This document shows positions 27,242 through 35,990 of a stretch of 41,011 nucleotides of DNA, in pieces. The stretch is from contig JADGBU010000006.1 of assembly GCA_015231295.1 (NCBI GenBank), forward strand, positions 1 through 41,011, in the 5' to 3' direction. The position numbers were made by a program, and so were the translations under genes. The notes under the pieces are model-generated. The model searched no databases, was not told the DNA's origin, and saw nothing but the letters and a program-made list of their open reading frames with translations. How positions within the stretch are numbered: the stretch's first letter is position 1; every line of letters begins with the position of its first letter. This DNA comes from Magnetococcales bacterium. GTDB taxonomy: Bacteria > Pseudomonadota > Magnetococcia > Magnetococcales > Magnetaquicoccaceae.

Positions 27242-28258
27242 TCAACGCTTTTTCAAAGTGCTCTGACACTCCATGACCAATCCCTGTTTATCGCTCACCA
27301 GCAGCAGTCGTTGACTCTCTCCGGTATCGGAGAGCACGGTGATCCCTTCGGCGCGGAACCCTTTGGGAATCCGTCCAACCAGCGTCACCTCGTTCTGATC
27401 CTGTTGCCAGCGTCCCAGTTGAAACGGCAGATCGCTCCCCGATCCGCTGGCTCCGATCAGCAGCAGATGGGTTCCCGGCGTGCCGGTCAGGGCGGTCATG
27501 TCCCGGATGCCCAGGGGCTCCTTGCCGATGCCGAGAATGCCGCCCTCCTCGAATTTGGCATGCAACTTCAGCACGCGCCATTGAGCGGCGGTTGGCGTCT
27601 GGTTCCCCTCCAGACGGGTGGAGAGCACCACCGGTTTGTCTCCCATCACCGGACTGCGGAATCCGAACAGCACCGCGCCATCCGGGGAGGATCCCAGGCC
27701 TTCGACATTGATGCCCTTTTCCCCCTCCTGTTGGGAGAGCTTCGCCTCCCAGGGGGGATTGGCCGAGCGGCTCAACCAGGTGTGAAAGCCGCCGGAGGGC
27801 TGCACCGGTTGAATGGTTTCGATCTCCCAGGAGGCGCCGCCTTTTTTCTTGAGGCGGAAGCGTAACATCGTCTCTCTGGGCTTGTCCTTGTGGAGGGTAT
27901 GGGAGGCGGTGGCCAGAAACTCCCCATTGGGCTGACGGGTGATCCCTTCCAGATCGACGGGCTGGAACTGTTTCACCTGGGCCGGGGTGAGCAGTGGCGT
28001 GGCGCGGATGGTTTTGTCACCGCGCGCCGCAGCGGGATCGAAGGCGAACAGCGCGTAGGGGGAGGATTCGTCGGAGACCCCGATGGCCACTTTGGCCTCC
28101 GGATCCCAGGCCACCCCGGAAGGCTCCAGAGCGGTATCGTCGCCCACCAGACGGGGCAACGACTTGATCGACTCCGGACAGGAGAGGGAATCCGCCTGGG
28201 CGGATGCGGTCGTGCCGAGGAGCAGGGCGGCGCAAATCGGGAGTAGCGGACGTTTCAT
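27242..28258 (-). CDS. Secreted DUF3616/esterase-like phytase-type beta-propeller protein
   Basis: 338 residues from ATG 28258 with AAGGA upstream. A signal peptide covers about residues 1-22 (MKRPLLPICAALLLGTTASA). The mature part shows ALEPSGVAWDPEAK, FQPVDLEGITRQPNGEFLATASHT, INVEGLGSSPDGAVLFGFRSP and FRAEGITVLSD, repeated E-G-[LIV]-x motifs on a beta-propeller plan as in DUF3616 and esterase-like phytase families. It probably acts in the periplasm; the substrate is unknown. It follows the Fur-linked small gene on the same strand with a 161-nt gap, so the two may share a transcript, but this is not shown. Confidence 0.75.
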   Translation of the reverse strand: MKRPLLPICAALLLGTTASAQADSLSCPESIKSLPRLVGDDTALEPSGVAWDPEAKVAIGVSDESSPYALFAFDPAAARGDKTIRATPLLTPAQVKQFQPVDLEGITRQPNGEFLATASHTLHKDKPRETMLRFRLKKKGGASWEIETIQPVQPSGGFHTWLSRSANPPWEAKLSQQEGEKGINVEGLGSSPDGAVLFGFRSPVMGDKPVVLSTRLEGNQTPTAAQWRVLKLHAKFEEGGILGIGKEPLGIRDMTALTGTPGTHLLLIGASGSGSDLPFQLGRWQQDQNEVTLVGRIPKGFRAEGITVLSDTGESQRLLLVSDKQGLVMECQSTLKKR

Positions 28259-28419
28259 GGCGCATCCTTGGGAAGTGTCGCTGGAGGGGAGAGCGGATCG
28301 GGCGTTGGTTTGGAATAGTGGCAGAGTTGCGCCTCTTCCGTCAATCGATTCGAGTGCGCGCTTCAGCGAGTCCACTCCAGCGGCGGATTCATGGGGCCTC
28401 TCTTTGTCCGGCGATGGGG

Positions 28420-28644
28420 TCAGGCGGCTTCCAGACGATCCGCCATGCGGAACAGTTTGAGCACCAGTTCCGTCACATCCTGTCGGGCCAGGGAGAGAAA
28501 GTCTTCCGGGACCACCTCGCCGGTGGCGAAGAGTCGCTGCACCACGATGTGATCCCAATCCAGAATCCGCGCGCCGGATGCGCCATGACTGACGACAATG
28601 TGGGGATCCCGACGTTCCAGCCAGGCATTGATGACAAATTCCAT
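28420..28644 (-). CDS. Small protein behind a predicted Fur-regulated promoter (74 aa)
   Basis: 74 residues from ATG 28644, with AAGGAG placed eight nt upstream, a strong ribosome binding site. The sequence (MEFVINAWLERRDPHIVVSH, GARILDWDHIVVQRLFATG, then a helical end DVTELVLKLFRMADRLEAA) is soluble, with a beta-rich first half and a C-terminal helix. I do not recognise a family. A well-formed promoter with a Fur-box-like palindrome over its -35 lies 57-96 nt upstream (separate entries), which points to expression under iron shortage. It might support iron uptake or spare iron; that is inference from the promoter only. Confidence 0.7.
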   Translation of the reverse strand: MEFVINAWLERRDPHIVVSHGASGARILDWDHIVVQRLFATGEVVPEDFLSLARQDVTELVLKLFRMADRLEAA

Positions 28645-28700
28645 GAGCGGTTCTCCTTGCGATCCGGGAAAAGGGGGAGTGGCGTTTCCATTGGAGAAGA

Positions 28701-28729
28701 AGCATACCGGCTTTTGGATCGATTGTAAA
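28701..28729 (-). promoter_or_regulatory. Predicted promoter of the small-protein gene
   Basis: On the minus strand TTTACA (28724-28729), a 17-nt spacer and TATGCT (28701-28706) form a good sigma-70-type promoter. The -35 is overlapped by the palindrome AATGATTCTCATT, fitting repression by Fur. Confidence 0.5.
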
Positions 28730-28740
28730 TGAGAATCATT
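28728..28740. promoter_or_regulatory. Fur-box-like palindrome
   Basis: AATGAGAATCATT has perfect arms AATGA/TCATT and matches the core of the Fur consensus (GATAATGATAATCATTATC); the flanking TTGTA and CGCAA add little. It overlaps the -35 of the promoter that drives the 74-residue gene. This is a single box in an otherwise unrelated gap, so binding should be tested. Confidence 0.55.
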
Positions 28741-28789
28741 CGCAACTAGATTTTTTTTTCACCCCTCGGATCCGGGCGGAGAGAAAGGG

Positions 28790-28815
28790 CCAGGGGGAGG
28801 AACCGCTCCCCCTGG
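28790..28815 (-). terminator. GC-rich hairpin after sulP
   Basis: CCAGGGGGAG and CTCCCCCTGG make a perfect 10-bp stem with a 6-nt loop, 20 nt beyond the sulP stop on the minus strand. The sequence belongs to the GC-rich repeat family. It is followed by CCCTTTCTC, not a clean T-run. Confidence 0.5.
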
Positions 28816-28834
28816 CGGGAGAACGCGGAGGGCT

Positions 28835-31054
28835 TCACATCTCCTTCAACGCCATCAGTTCGGCATTGGTATAGCGCAACCGGTGGGAGAGGGCGCGGGC
28901 CAGACGGCTGAAAAAGTGATGACCCAGAATCGGATGGCTCTTGGCCAGCTCCTCGAACCGTTTCCGGGAGATCACATAGAGTTCGGTCGGGGCATCCACC
29001 ACGGCATCCGAGGAGCGACGCCCGAAATCCAGAAAGGCCATATCGCCGAAGAAATGGCCCTTGCCGAAGACGGCCAGAGTGATACTTTTACCGCCTTGCA
29101 GCGGCAGCAGCATGCGCACCTGACCGCGCCGGATGAGAAACAGTTCGTCCCCCTCATCTCCCCGGCTGAACACCTTGTCTCCGGTATCGCAGGAACGCTC
29201 TTCGGCGGATGTGGTGAGCAGGGAGGTACACTCTTCATCCAGCAGACCCCGCAACAGGGGAAACTCGGTGAGATTCAGAGCGCGTTCCTCGCCGGATTTG
29301 ATTTTGCGATTCTCTTCGATCAGCCAATCCTCGACCCACTCCATGGCCGCGTCCAGTTCGGGGAAGAGGCGGATATGCTCTCCATGGGTCAGCAGTCCGG
29401 TCTGTTCGAAGTAGCTGCCCAGATCCAGCCCGGTGGGCAGCGAGGTGGGCAGTTCGCTGAAGATCAGGAATGCCTCCCGTTCCTTCAGCATGGCACCGAT
29501 CTGGGTCAGCATGCGGATGCCGGTGAAATCGACCGACTGCACATGACGCATGTCCAGGATCAGGAAGCGACAGCTTTTGATATCCGCCTCCAGGCTGGTG
29601 AACAGTTGATCCGTGGTGCCGAAAAAGAGATTGCCCTGCAACTCCACGATGGTGCTGACCTGACCATTGGCGGCCAAAATCTCTTTTTCTTCCAGCAGTC
29701 GGATGCGTTTGGAGGAGACCCGATCCCCATGCCGCCGTCTCCGGACCACCGAGGAGCGGACCTGATCCCGCAGGAACAGAACCACGGCGAAGCCGATGCC
29801 AGCTCCGGCGGCGGCGATCAGGTTGAAGGCCACCGCCACCACCACCACGGCGGCGATCACGAAGAAGTCGAGGATCATGGTGCGCTGTTTGAGCATGGTG
29901 AAGCTGTGCCAGTCGAACATGCGGTAAGCCACCACCATCAGGATGCCCGCCAGCGCGGCGATCGGCACCCAGCCGATCAGACGGGCGAAGAGCAGCAGCA
30001 CGATCAGAGAGAAAAATCCCTCCATCAGACCGGAGAGCCGGGTCTGACCGCCACTGTTGACGCTCACCAGAGTCGCGCCCATGGTGCCCGCGCCGGGCAT
30101 GCCTCCCACCATGGCGGTGAGCAGATTGCCCACCCCCTGACCGATCAGGGTCCGGTTGGAGTCGTGCCGGGAGCGGGTCAGGGCATCGACCACCACACAA
30201 GTTTTCAGGGTGTCGATGGACAACAGGACCGCCAGCGTGATGGCCGGAACCAGAATGGCGACGAAATCCGGAAGCGTCATTTTGCCCAGGGCATTCCAGC
30301 GTTCCTGCATGCCGTGCTGCAGGGCCGCGAACTCCACGTCGATGGGGCCGATGAGCAGTTTGTTGCCAGCCAACTGATAGAGTTCCGGACGACCCAGGCC
30401 AATGAGAAAATAGGTCGCCATGCCGGCGATCAGGCCGATGATCGGCGCGGGAATCACCTTGGTGATGCGCGGGGCCAGACTCATGCCGAGGATCGTCGCC
30501 ACGCCCACCATGATGCCGGTCCACTGCCAAAGGCTCGGGTCGAGCAGGCCTTGCAGAGGGGCGGTGCCCTTGGGCCAACCGAGAAGTTTGGGCACCTGAC
30601 TCAGAAAGATCAACACGCCGACCCCGCTCAGATAGCCGGAAACCACCGGATAGGGGATGAACTTGATCACCTTGCCCCCGCCGAGGATGCCGAACAGCAG
30701 TTGCAGCATGCCGGAGAGCAGGCCGACCACCGCCAGCAGCAGCAACACCTGTTCCGGGGTGACGGCCTCGCTGCCTCGCGTGGAGGCGAGCAGTTCCACC
30801 GTGAGGGCGGACAGAACCGCCGCCGCCGGGGCGCACGGGGCGGTGATCAGCCTGGGTGCGCCGCCAATGGCGGGGGCGACCAGTCCGAGAATCACCGTGC
30901 CGATCACGCCGGCCATCGCCCCCACGCCGAGATAACTTCCTCCCAGCGGGGTGAAGCTGACCACGCCATAGGCGATGGCCGATGGCAATGCCACCAGCAT
31001 GGCGGCCAGGCCGCCCCAGAGATCTCCCGCGAGTTTGTGGTTCGATGTGGCCAT
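28835..31054 (-). CDS. SulP-family anion transporter with STAS and cyclic-nucleotide-binding domains
   Basis: 739 residues from ATG 31054, with AGGAG nine nt upstream. The N-terminal ~430 residues are a SulP membrane domain of about ten or more segments, with LPSAIAYGVVSFTPLGG and LITAPCAPAAAVLSALTVE typical of the family. A STAS domain follows (about 450-560, LILDMRHVQSVDFTGIRML), then a CRP-like cyclic-nucleotide-binding domain (about 600-735, FSRGDEGDELFLIRRGQVR and GKGHFFGDMAFLD). It moves sulfate, bicarbonate or another anion; the exact substrate cannot be read. The cyclic-nucleotide domain suggests gating or control by cAMP or a related nucleotide. It lies 78 nt after rimK and may be in the same unit. 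Confidence 0.9.
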   Translation of the reverse strand: MATSNHKLAGDLWGGLAAMLVALPSAIAYGVVSFTPLGGSYLGVGAMAGVIGTVILGLVAPAIGGAPRLITAPCAPAAAVLSALTVELLASTRGSEAVTPEQVLLLLAVVGLLSGMLQLLFGILGGGKVIKFIPYPVVSGYLSGVGVLIFLSQVPKLLGWPKGTAPLQGLLDPSLWQWTGIMVGVATILGMSLAPRITKVIPAPIIGLIAGMATYFLIGLGRPELYQLAGNKLLIGPIDVEFAALQHGMQERWNALGKMTLPDFVAILVPAITLAVLLSIDTLKTCVVVDALTRSRHDSNRTLIGQGVGNLLTAMVGGMPGAGTMGATLVSVNSGGQTRLSGLMEGFFSLIVLLLFARLIGWVPIAALAGILMVVAYRMFDWHSFTMLKQRTMILDFFVIAAVVVVAVAFNLIAAAGAGIGFAVVLFLRDQVRSSVVRRRRHGDRVSSKRIRLLEEKEILAANGQVSTIVELQGNLFFGTTDQLFTSLEADIKSCRFLILDMRHVQSVDFTGIRMLTQIGAMLKEREAFLIFSELPTSLPTGLDLGSYFEQTGLLTHGEHIRLFPELDAAMEWVEDWLIEENRKIKSGEERALNLTEFPLLRGLLDEECTSLLTTSAEERSCDTGDKVFSRGDEGDELFLIRRGQVRMLLPLQGGKSITLAVFGKGHFFGDMAFLDFGRRSSDAVVDAPTELYVISRKRFEELAKSHPILGHHFFSRLARALSHRLRYTNAELMALKEM

Positions 31055-31132
31055 GATCCGTTACTCCTTGTCTGGTTGCAGGGTTCGGTCCATTGGGCGG
31101 TTTCCGGCCTCGGAAAGGGAAGGTTCTGTTGG

Positions 31133-32053
31133 TCAGGTTTGGGTGGATGGGGCGGTTCCGGTGTTTTTTGACGCTTTGTGAGACTGTTTCTGCTCCAGGA
31201 AATGAATGATTTTTCCGGCCACGTCCGTTCCGGTGGCCTTTTCGAGTCCTTCGAGACCGGGGGAGGAGTTGATCTCCATCACCAGGGGTCCGCGATGGGA
31301 ACGCAGCATGTCCACGCCGGCCACATTGAGTCCCATGAGTCTGGCGGAGCGCACGGCGGTTTGCCGCTCTTGCGGGGAGATGCGGATCGATTTGGCCTGT
31401 CCGCCCCGGTGGAGATTGGAGCGGAAATCGCCTTCGTTGCCTTGACGCATCATGGCGGCCACCACCCGTTCGCCGATCACCAGACAGCGAATGTCGGCGG
31501 ATCCGGCCTCCTTGATGTACTCCTGGACCAGAATGTTGGCATCCATGCCGCGAAAGGCTTCGATCATGCTTTTGGCCGAGCGATGGGTTTCCGCCAGCAC
31601 CACGCCGATGCCCTGGGTGCCTTCCAGCAGTTTGATCACCACCGGGGTGCCGCCGACCATATGGATCAGATCGTCGGTGAACTGGGTGGCATGGGCGAAG
31701 CCGGTGACGGGCAGACCGATGCCGGCGCGCGAGAGCAGTTGCAGACAGCGGAGCTTGTCACGGGATTTGGCGATCGATTCGCTGCTGTTGAGCGGATAGA
31801 CCCCCATCATTTCAAATTGATGCAGCACCGCCAGGCCGTAGAAGGTGATGGAGGCTCCGATGCGGGGGATCACCGCGTCGAAGCCGTCGAGCACCTTGCC
31901 GCCGTAGCGCACCGTGGGCTGATTGGAGGAGATGTTCATGTAGACCTTCAAGGTGTCGATGATCTCCACCTCATGTCCACGGCTGCGCGCCGCCTCCACG
32001 AGCCGTTTGTGGGAGTACAGCTCTGGATTTCGGGCCAGAATGGCGATTCTCAT
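31133..32053 (-). CDS. rimK: RimK-type ATP-grasp glutamate ligase
   Basis: 306 residues from ATG 32053 ([19 protein letters not shown]). RimK adds glutamate residues to the C-terminus of ribosomal protein S6. The ATP-grasp core shows [56 protein letters not shown] and [14 protein letters not shown]. The C-terminal tail is short and Ser/Thr/Lys-rich. It overlaps the stop of the RimB-like protease gene by 4 nt, a coupling seen in rimBK loci. The track's 443-residue ORF is an artefact of upstream extension. Confidence 0.92.
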   Translation of the reverse strand: MRIAILARNPELYSHKRLVEAARSRGHEVEIIDTLKVYMNISSNQPTVRYGGKVLDGFDAVIPRIGASITFYGLAVLHQFEMMGVYPLNSSESIAKSRDKLRCLQLLSRAGIGLPVTGFAHATQFTDDLIHMVGGTPVVIKLLEGTQGIGVVLAETHRSAKSMIEAFRGMDANILVQEYIKEAGSADIRCLVIGERVVAAMMRQGNEGDFRSNLHRGGQAKSIRISPQERQTAVRSARLMGLNVAGVDMLRSHRGPLVMEINSSPGLEGLEKATGTDVAGKIIHFLEQKQSHKASKNTGTAPSTQT

Positions 32054-32526
32054 TTCTCCTCCGTCTTGTGTCGGGAGGTCAGAAACGACCGGCCCGGATC
32101 CACCAGAAAACTTTTGGCGATCGCGGTGCGTCCCACCAGCATGCGAAAGCCCATGAGGGCGCGATCGGTCAGGGTGACTTCCACCGAGAGTTCCCGTTCG
32201 CCCAGGAGCAGACGGGTCAGGATCACGAAGCGTTGTTCGGTCTGCCCCCCGGAGTTGATCACCGCCCGACAATCCACCAGCGGGGCTTCGCAATGAAGCT
32301 CCGGTCGGCTTTTGCGTTGCGCGGGATGCAGGCGAAAACGCACGAATTTCTTGCCATCGCGCACCACCAGGGCGGGGTCCAGGGCGTGGAGTGCCGAGGT
32401 GCGGGCTCCGGTATCGATTTTGGTTTTGATCCGCTCCACACCCAGATCCGGCAAGGCGACCCATTCGCGCCAGCCGATCACGGCTCTCTCCCGTGTGTGG
32501 AGCGATCCCGACTTGATGAGGCGCAT
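32050..32526 (-). CDS. RimB-like retropepsin-type protease (COG4067)
   Basis: 158 residues from ATG 32526. The [18 protein letters not shown] motif, with the catalytic D-T-G-A, marks the family earlier called ATP-dependent zinc protease and now regarded as retropepsin-like aspartic peptidase. In the Rim pathway a related protein, RimB, works beside RimK on ribosomal S6. The later [19 protein letters not shown] segment is also conserved. It lies between gpsA (3-nt gap) and rimK (4-nt overlap). The pairing with rimK supports the role; it has not been shown here. Confidence 0.82.
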   Translation of the reverse strand: MRLIKSGSLHTRERAVIGWREWVALPDLGVERIKTKIDTGARTSALHALDPALVVRDGKKFVRFRLHPAQRKSRPELHCEAPLVDCRAVINSGGQTEQRFVILTRLLLGERELSVEVTLTDRALMGFRMLVGRTAIAKSFLVDPGRSFLTSRHKTEEK

Positions 32527-32529
32527 GGA

Positions 32530-33552
32530 TCAGGTATCCGACAGGTGGTGTTCGGGTTTGAGATCCCGTTCCATCAACTCGCGCACCGCGTCCGGCGGGG
32601 AGAGTCCTTCGTAGAGGATGCCGTGAACCGCACGGGTGATGGGCATGTCGAGGTTCAGTTTGAGGGCCAGTCGGTGGACGCCGACGGCGGTGCGCACCCC
32701 TTCGGCGATTTCGTGGCTGCCCTGCTGGATCGCCTCCAGGCTTTCGCCCTTGCCCAGGCGCACCCCCACGGTGCGATTGCGGGAGAGATCCGAGGTGGCG
32801 GTCAGCAGCAGATCTCCCAGACCCGACAGGCCCGAGAAGGTTTCCGGTTTGGCACCGAGTCGCACGCCCATGCGGAGGATTTCGTTCAGGCCACGGGTGA
32901 TCAGGGCGGCGCGGGCACTGTGACCCATGCCCAGTCCATCGCAGATGCCGGCGGCCAGGGCGATGACGTTTTTCAGGGCACCTCCCAGTTCCAGACCGAT
33001 CACGTCATCGGTGGAGTAGGTGCGGAACCAGTTGGTATGAAACAGTTTTTGGATGCGTTCCACCCGTTCGGGGTCGCGTCCGGCGATGGATACCGCCGCC
33101 GGAAGACGCATGATGGTATCCCGTGCGAAGGAGGGGCCGGAGAGAAAACAGCTTTTGTCGCCAAGAGAAGGGCCGAGTATTTCGCTGTGAATTTCCGAGA
33201 GCAGGGTCATGGTGGCGGCCTCGACCCCTTTGCTGGCCGAGACGAACACCGTTTCCGGGGTCACGCTGTCGCGGATGGCGTCGAGCACCCCACGGGTGAA
33301 CTGCGTGGGCACCACCATGACCAGAATGGCATGCTGCCGGGCGGTTCCGATCAGGTCGGTGGTGGCGACGATGTTGGCGGGCAGGGCGAACTCTGTCAGA
33401 AAAAAGGGATTGTGTCGGGTGTGATTGATCCCTTCCGCCACTTCGGGTTCGTGGCACCACAGGGTTACTTGAGGCAGTTTGCTGGCCAGAACCGTGGCCA
33501 GGGCGGTGCCCCAGGAGCCTGCGCCGATGATGGCTGTTGCGGGTGTATTCAT
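32530..33552 (-). CDS. gpsA: Glycerol-3-phosphate dehydrogenase [NAD(P)+]
   Basis: 340 residues from ATG 33552 ([19 protein letters not shown]). It reduces dihydroxyacetone phosphate to sn-glycerol 3-phosphate for phospholipid synthesis in the cytoplasm. The nucleotide-binding GAGSWGTAL near the N-terminus, the SASKGVE and LSGPSFA segments, the catalytic-lysine region [19 protein letters not shown] and [12 protein letters not shown] are all present. It overlaps tsaD by 4 nt at its start, so the two are coupled. The C-terminal end (about 25 residues, with HHLSDT) is slightly extended. Length is normal. Confidence 0.94.
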   Translation of the reverse strand: MNTPATAIIGAGSWGTALATVLASKLPQVTLWCHEPEVAEGINHTRHNPFFLTEFALPANIVATTDLIGTARQHAILVMVVPTQFTRGVLDAIRDSVTPETVFVSASKGVEAATMTLLSEIHSEILGPSLGDKSCFLSGPSFARDTIMRLPAAVSIAGRDPERVERIQKLFHTNWFRTYSTDDVIGLELGGALKNVIALAAGICDGLGMGHSARAALITRGLNEILRMGVRLGAKPETFSGLSGLGDLLLTATSDLSRNRTVGVRLGKGESLEAIQQGSHEIAEGVRTAVGVHRLALKLNLDMPITRAVHGILYEGLSPPDAVRELMERDLKPEHHLSDT

Positions 33553-34637
33553 GATGCGCGTCCAATAGAAGGCCATCGACTTGAAGAAAAGGTTTCACCG
33601 ATTTTTTCCACCGGCCAGCGGGCTTGTACATTCAACGCCCATCCATCCCGTTGTCCCATGGCCAGGCGTCGCAATCCGGCCAGCGCGATCATGGCTCCGT
33701 TGTCGGTACACAGCGACAGAGGCGGAAAATAGACCTGAATCCCTTCCCGGTTTCCCCGTTCCAGCAACCGTTCCCGCAATCGCCGGTTGGCCCCCACGCC
33801 CCCCGCCACCACCAGACGCCGCTCTCCGGTCTGACGACAGGCGGCAATCGATTTGCTCGCCAACACATCGACGATCGCTTCCTGATATGAGGCGGCCACA
33901 TCCCGTCGCCACTCCGGCTCATCCATCCGCGCCTGATGCTGACCCAGAAAGGTCCGCAAGGCGGTCTTCAGCCCGGAAAAGGAAAAATCCAACTGCTCCC
34001 GACCCGGCATCGCCCGTGGAAACCGGATCGCCTCCCGGTCTCCCCCTTCCGCCAGCGTGGCGATGGCCGGTCCGCCCGGATAGCCCAGGCCCAGCAAACG
34101 GGCTCCCTTGTCGAAGGCCTCTCCCACGGCGTCATCCCGCGTCCGTCCCAATGGTCGATACTCTCCGAACTGCCGGGCGTGCACCAACAGGGTGTGTCCC
34201 CCGGAAACCAACAGCGAAACGAATGGAAAATCCATCGCCCCGGCATCCGGATCCAGAAAGGGACTCATCAGATGTCCCTCCATGTGATGCACCCCCACCA
34301 AAGGCACCCCCAAAGCCATGGCCAATCCCTTGGCGGTCGCCATGCCGGTCAGCAGTCCGCCGATGAGGCCGGGTCCGGCGGTCACGGCCACACAATCGAG
34401 CGCATCCGGGGTGATCCCGGCCACCTGAAAAGCCTCGGCGATCACCGGTCCGATGTTGCGAATGTGGGCGCGACTGGCCAACTCCGGCACCACCCCCCCG
34501 TATCGGGCATGCACCTCCACCTGTCCGTGTACCACGTTGGCCTGCAGAATCGGACGGCTCACGCCCTCCCCGAAGGTCAACGTCACCACCGCTGCGGCGG
34601 TTTCGTCACAACTGCTTTCGATGCCCAACGCCCGCAT
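33549..34637 (-). CDS. tsaD: tRNA N6-threonylcarbamoyltransferase TsaD
   Basis: 362 residues from ATG 34637 (MRALGIESSCDETAAA). TsaD joins threonylcarbamoyl to A37 of tRNAs that read ANN codons. The metal-binding HHMEGH (His118, His122), LVSGGHT, the DDAVGEAFDKGARLLGLGYPGGP segment, and the C-terminal VVAGGVGANRRLR and CTDNGAMIA are intact. It is the first gene of the unit tsaD-gpsA-rimB-like-rimK, transcribed divergently from hemC; the 94-nt gap between them should hold both promoters, but I cannot point to clear ones. Confidence 0.95.
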   Translation of the reverse strand: MRALGIESSCDETAAAVVTLTFGEGVSRPILQANVVHGQVEVHARYGGVVPELASRAHIRNIGPVIAEAFQVAGITPDALDCVAVTAGPGLIGGLLTGMATAKGLAMALGVPLVGVHHMEGHLMSPFLDPDAGAMDFPFVSLLVSGGHTLLVHARQFGEYRPLGRTRDDAVGEAFDKGARLLGLGYPGGPAIATLAEGGDREAIRFPRAMPGREQLDFSFSGLKTALRTFLGQHQARMDEPEWRRDVAASYQEAIVDVLASKSIAACRQTGERRLVVAGGVGANRRLRERLLERGNREGIQVYFPPLSLCTDNGAMIALAGLRRLAMGQRDGWALNVQARWPVEKIGETFSSSRWPSIGRAS

Positions 34638-34731
34638 GATCCTTGTCCTTTGAATCGGTTCGTGCCATGGTTAACAGCATACTCCCTTTTTCACCCTTCC
34701 ACCATCGGGCTTGAAACGTCGAGCGAACCTC

Positions 34732-35661
34732 ATGAACGCATCCATCAAGATCGGTACAAGGGGCAGTGCCCTGGCTCTGTGGCAGGCCCGCTGGGTCCAG
34801 TTCCTGCTGGAAAATCGCCATCCCGGCCTGCGGGCGGAGTTGGTCGTCATCAAGACCCGAGGCGATGTGATCCTCGATGTGCCCCTGGCCAAGGTGGGTG
34901 GAAAAGGTCTGTTCGTCAAGGAGTTGGAAGAGGCCTTGCTCGATCGGCGGGTCGATCTGGCGGTCCACTCCATGAAGGATGTCCCCGCCGAATTTCCCCC
35001 GGGATTGGGCGTGCGAACCATCCTGGAACGGGAAGATCCTCGGGATGTGCTGCTTTCGGTGCACTACGCCGGACTCGATCAACTGCCCCAGGGGGCGCGG
35101 GTCGGTTCCTCGTCGTTGCGTCGTCAGTGTCAACTGCTGCATCTGCGTCCGGATCTGCGGATTGAATCGCTGCGCGGGAATGTCAACACCCGCATCGCCA
35201 AACTCGAATCCGGTCAGTTCGAGGCCATCGTGCTGGCCGCCGCCGGAGTCAAACGGCTCGGCCTGCTCGATCGGGTGGTGGAGTACTTTGCCACCGACCG
35301 GATGATTCCGGCCAACGGTCAGGGGGCGGTGGGGATCGAGGCGCGTCTGGACGATGAACGGATCTCCACCCTGCTCGAACCTTTGAATCATGGCCTCACC
35401 CGTTTGGCGGTGTTGGCGGAACGGGCCTTTCTTCATGAGTTGGAAGGGGGATGTCAGGTGCCGATCGCCGGATATGCCCGTCTGGAGGGGGAAACGCTGG
35501 TGATGTCCGGTCGGGTCGGCTCCCTGGATGGACGGGAGTTGATCACCCGGGAACATCGGGGCTCGTCCGACGATCCGGAAACACTGGGTCGCGCGTTGGC
35601 CCGGGAGCTCCTGACCCTGGGGGCCGATCGTTTGTTGGCCGCGCCGGCGTTGCTCTCCTGA
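34732..35661 (+). CDS. hemC: Hydroxymethylbilane synthase (porphobilinogen deaminase)
   Basis: 309 residues. The track start at 34711 is a TTG; ATG 34732 (MNASIKIGTRGSALALWQA) is the usual start. It joins four porphobilinogen units into hydroxymethylbilane. The pattern is complete: KIGTRGSALALWQA, KGLFVKELEEALL, DLAVHSMKDVP, RVGSSSLRRQCQLL, RGNVNTRIAKL, and the cofactor-binding Cys241 in EGGCQVPIAGYA. It is divergent from tsaD and separated from hemD, which lies 13 kb to the left, so the usual hemCD pair is split. A GC-rich repeat follows the stop. Confidence 0.95.
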   Translation: MNASIKIGTRGSALALWQARWVQFLLENRHPGLRAELVVIKTRGDVILDVPLAKVGGKGLFVKELEEALLDRRVDLAVHSMKDVPAEFPPGLGVRTILEREDPRDVLLSVHYAGLDQLPQGARVGSSSLRRQCQLLHLRPDLRIESLRGNVNTRIAKLESGQFEAIVLAAAGVKRLGLLDRVVEYFATDRMIPANGQGAVGIEARLDDERISTLLEPLNHGLTRLAVLAERAFLHELEGGCQVPIAGYARLEGETLVMSGRVGSLDGRELITREHRGSSDDPETLGRALARELLTLGADRLLAAPALLS

Positions 35662-35672
35662 TGTCGCATATT

Positions 35673-35812
35673 GGGGTCCAGGGGCCATTGGCCCCTGGTG
35701 GGGTCCAGGGGCGAAGCCCCTGGGAGGTTTCACGATCGCTTTTCCGCACAGAAAATCAAGACCCTGGAGGCGTTTCCTCCAGACCGCCACCGGGGGCGAT
35801 GATCGCCCTCCG
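35673..35812. repeat. GC-rich palindromic repeat cluster (copy F)
   Basis: A copy of the GGGGTCCAGGGGCCATTGG module at 35673-35726, then a diverged second module at 35757-35788 (CCCTGGAGGCGTTTCCTCC) and a third stem CGGGGGCGATGATCGCCCTCCG at 35791-35812. It follows the hemC stop by 12 nt and probably ends that transcript. The rest of the 329-nt gap to the helicase start holds only an untranslated leader. Confidence 0.85.
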
Positions 35813-35990
35813 CCCCCCGCAACCGGAGCGGAAATCATCACCGATCGTTTTCTTCTCGTCCCTTCTGTCGGTTCTTCATTGACAAAGGCCGCGATAACCC
35901 GCATTGTCCGATATCGAACGCGCTCCAAGTTCATCGGGTAGCCGGGGCGTTCGGCGTAGGCTCGGCACCCGGTCTGATAGAAGGCGCAAC

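Noticed and set aside
28883-31171. 762-residue plus-strand ORF opposite sulP
   Set aside because: A shadow of the SulP gene: same span, rich in His, Gln, Gly and Asp, no domain.
35904-35990. TTG start of the helicase
   Set aside because: The 29 extra residues are basic, low complexity and before the Q motif; the GTG at 35991 has a better ribosome binding site.
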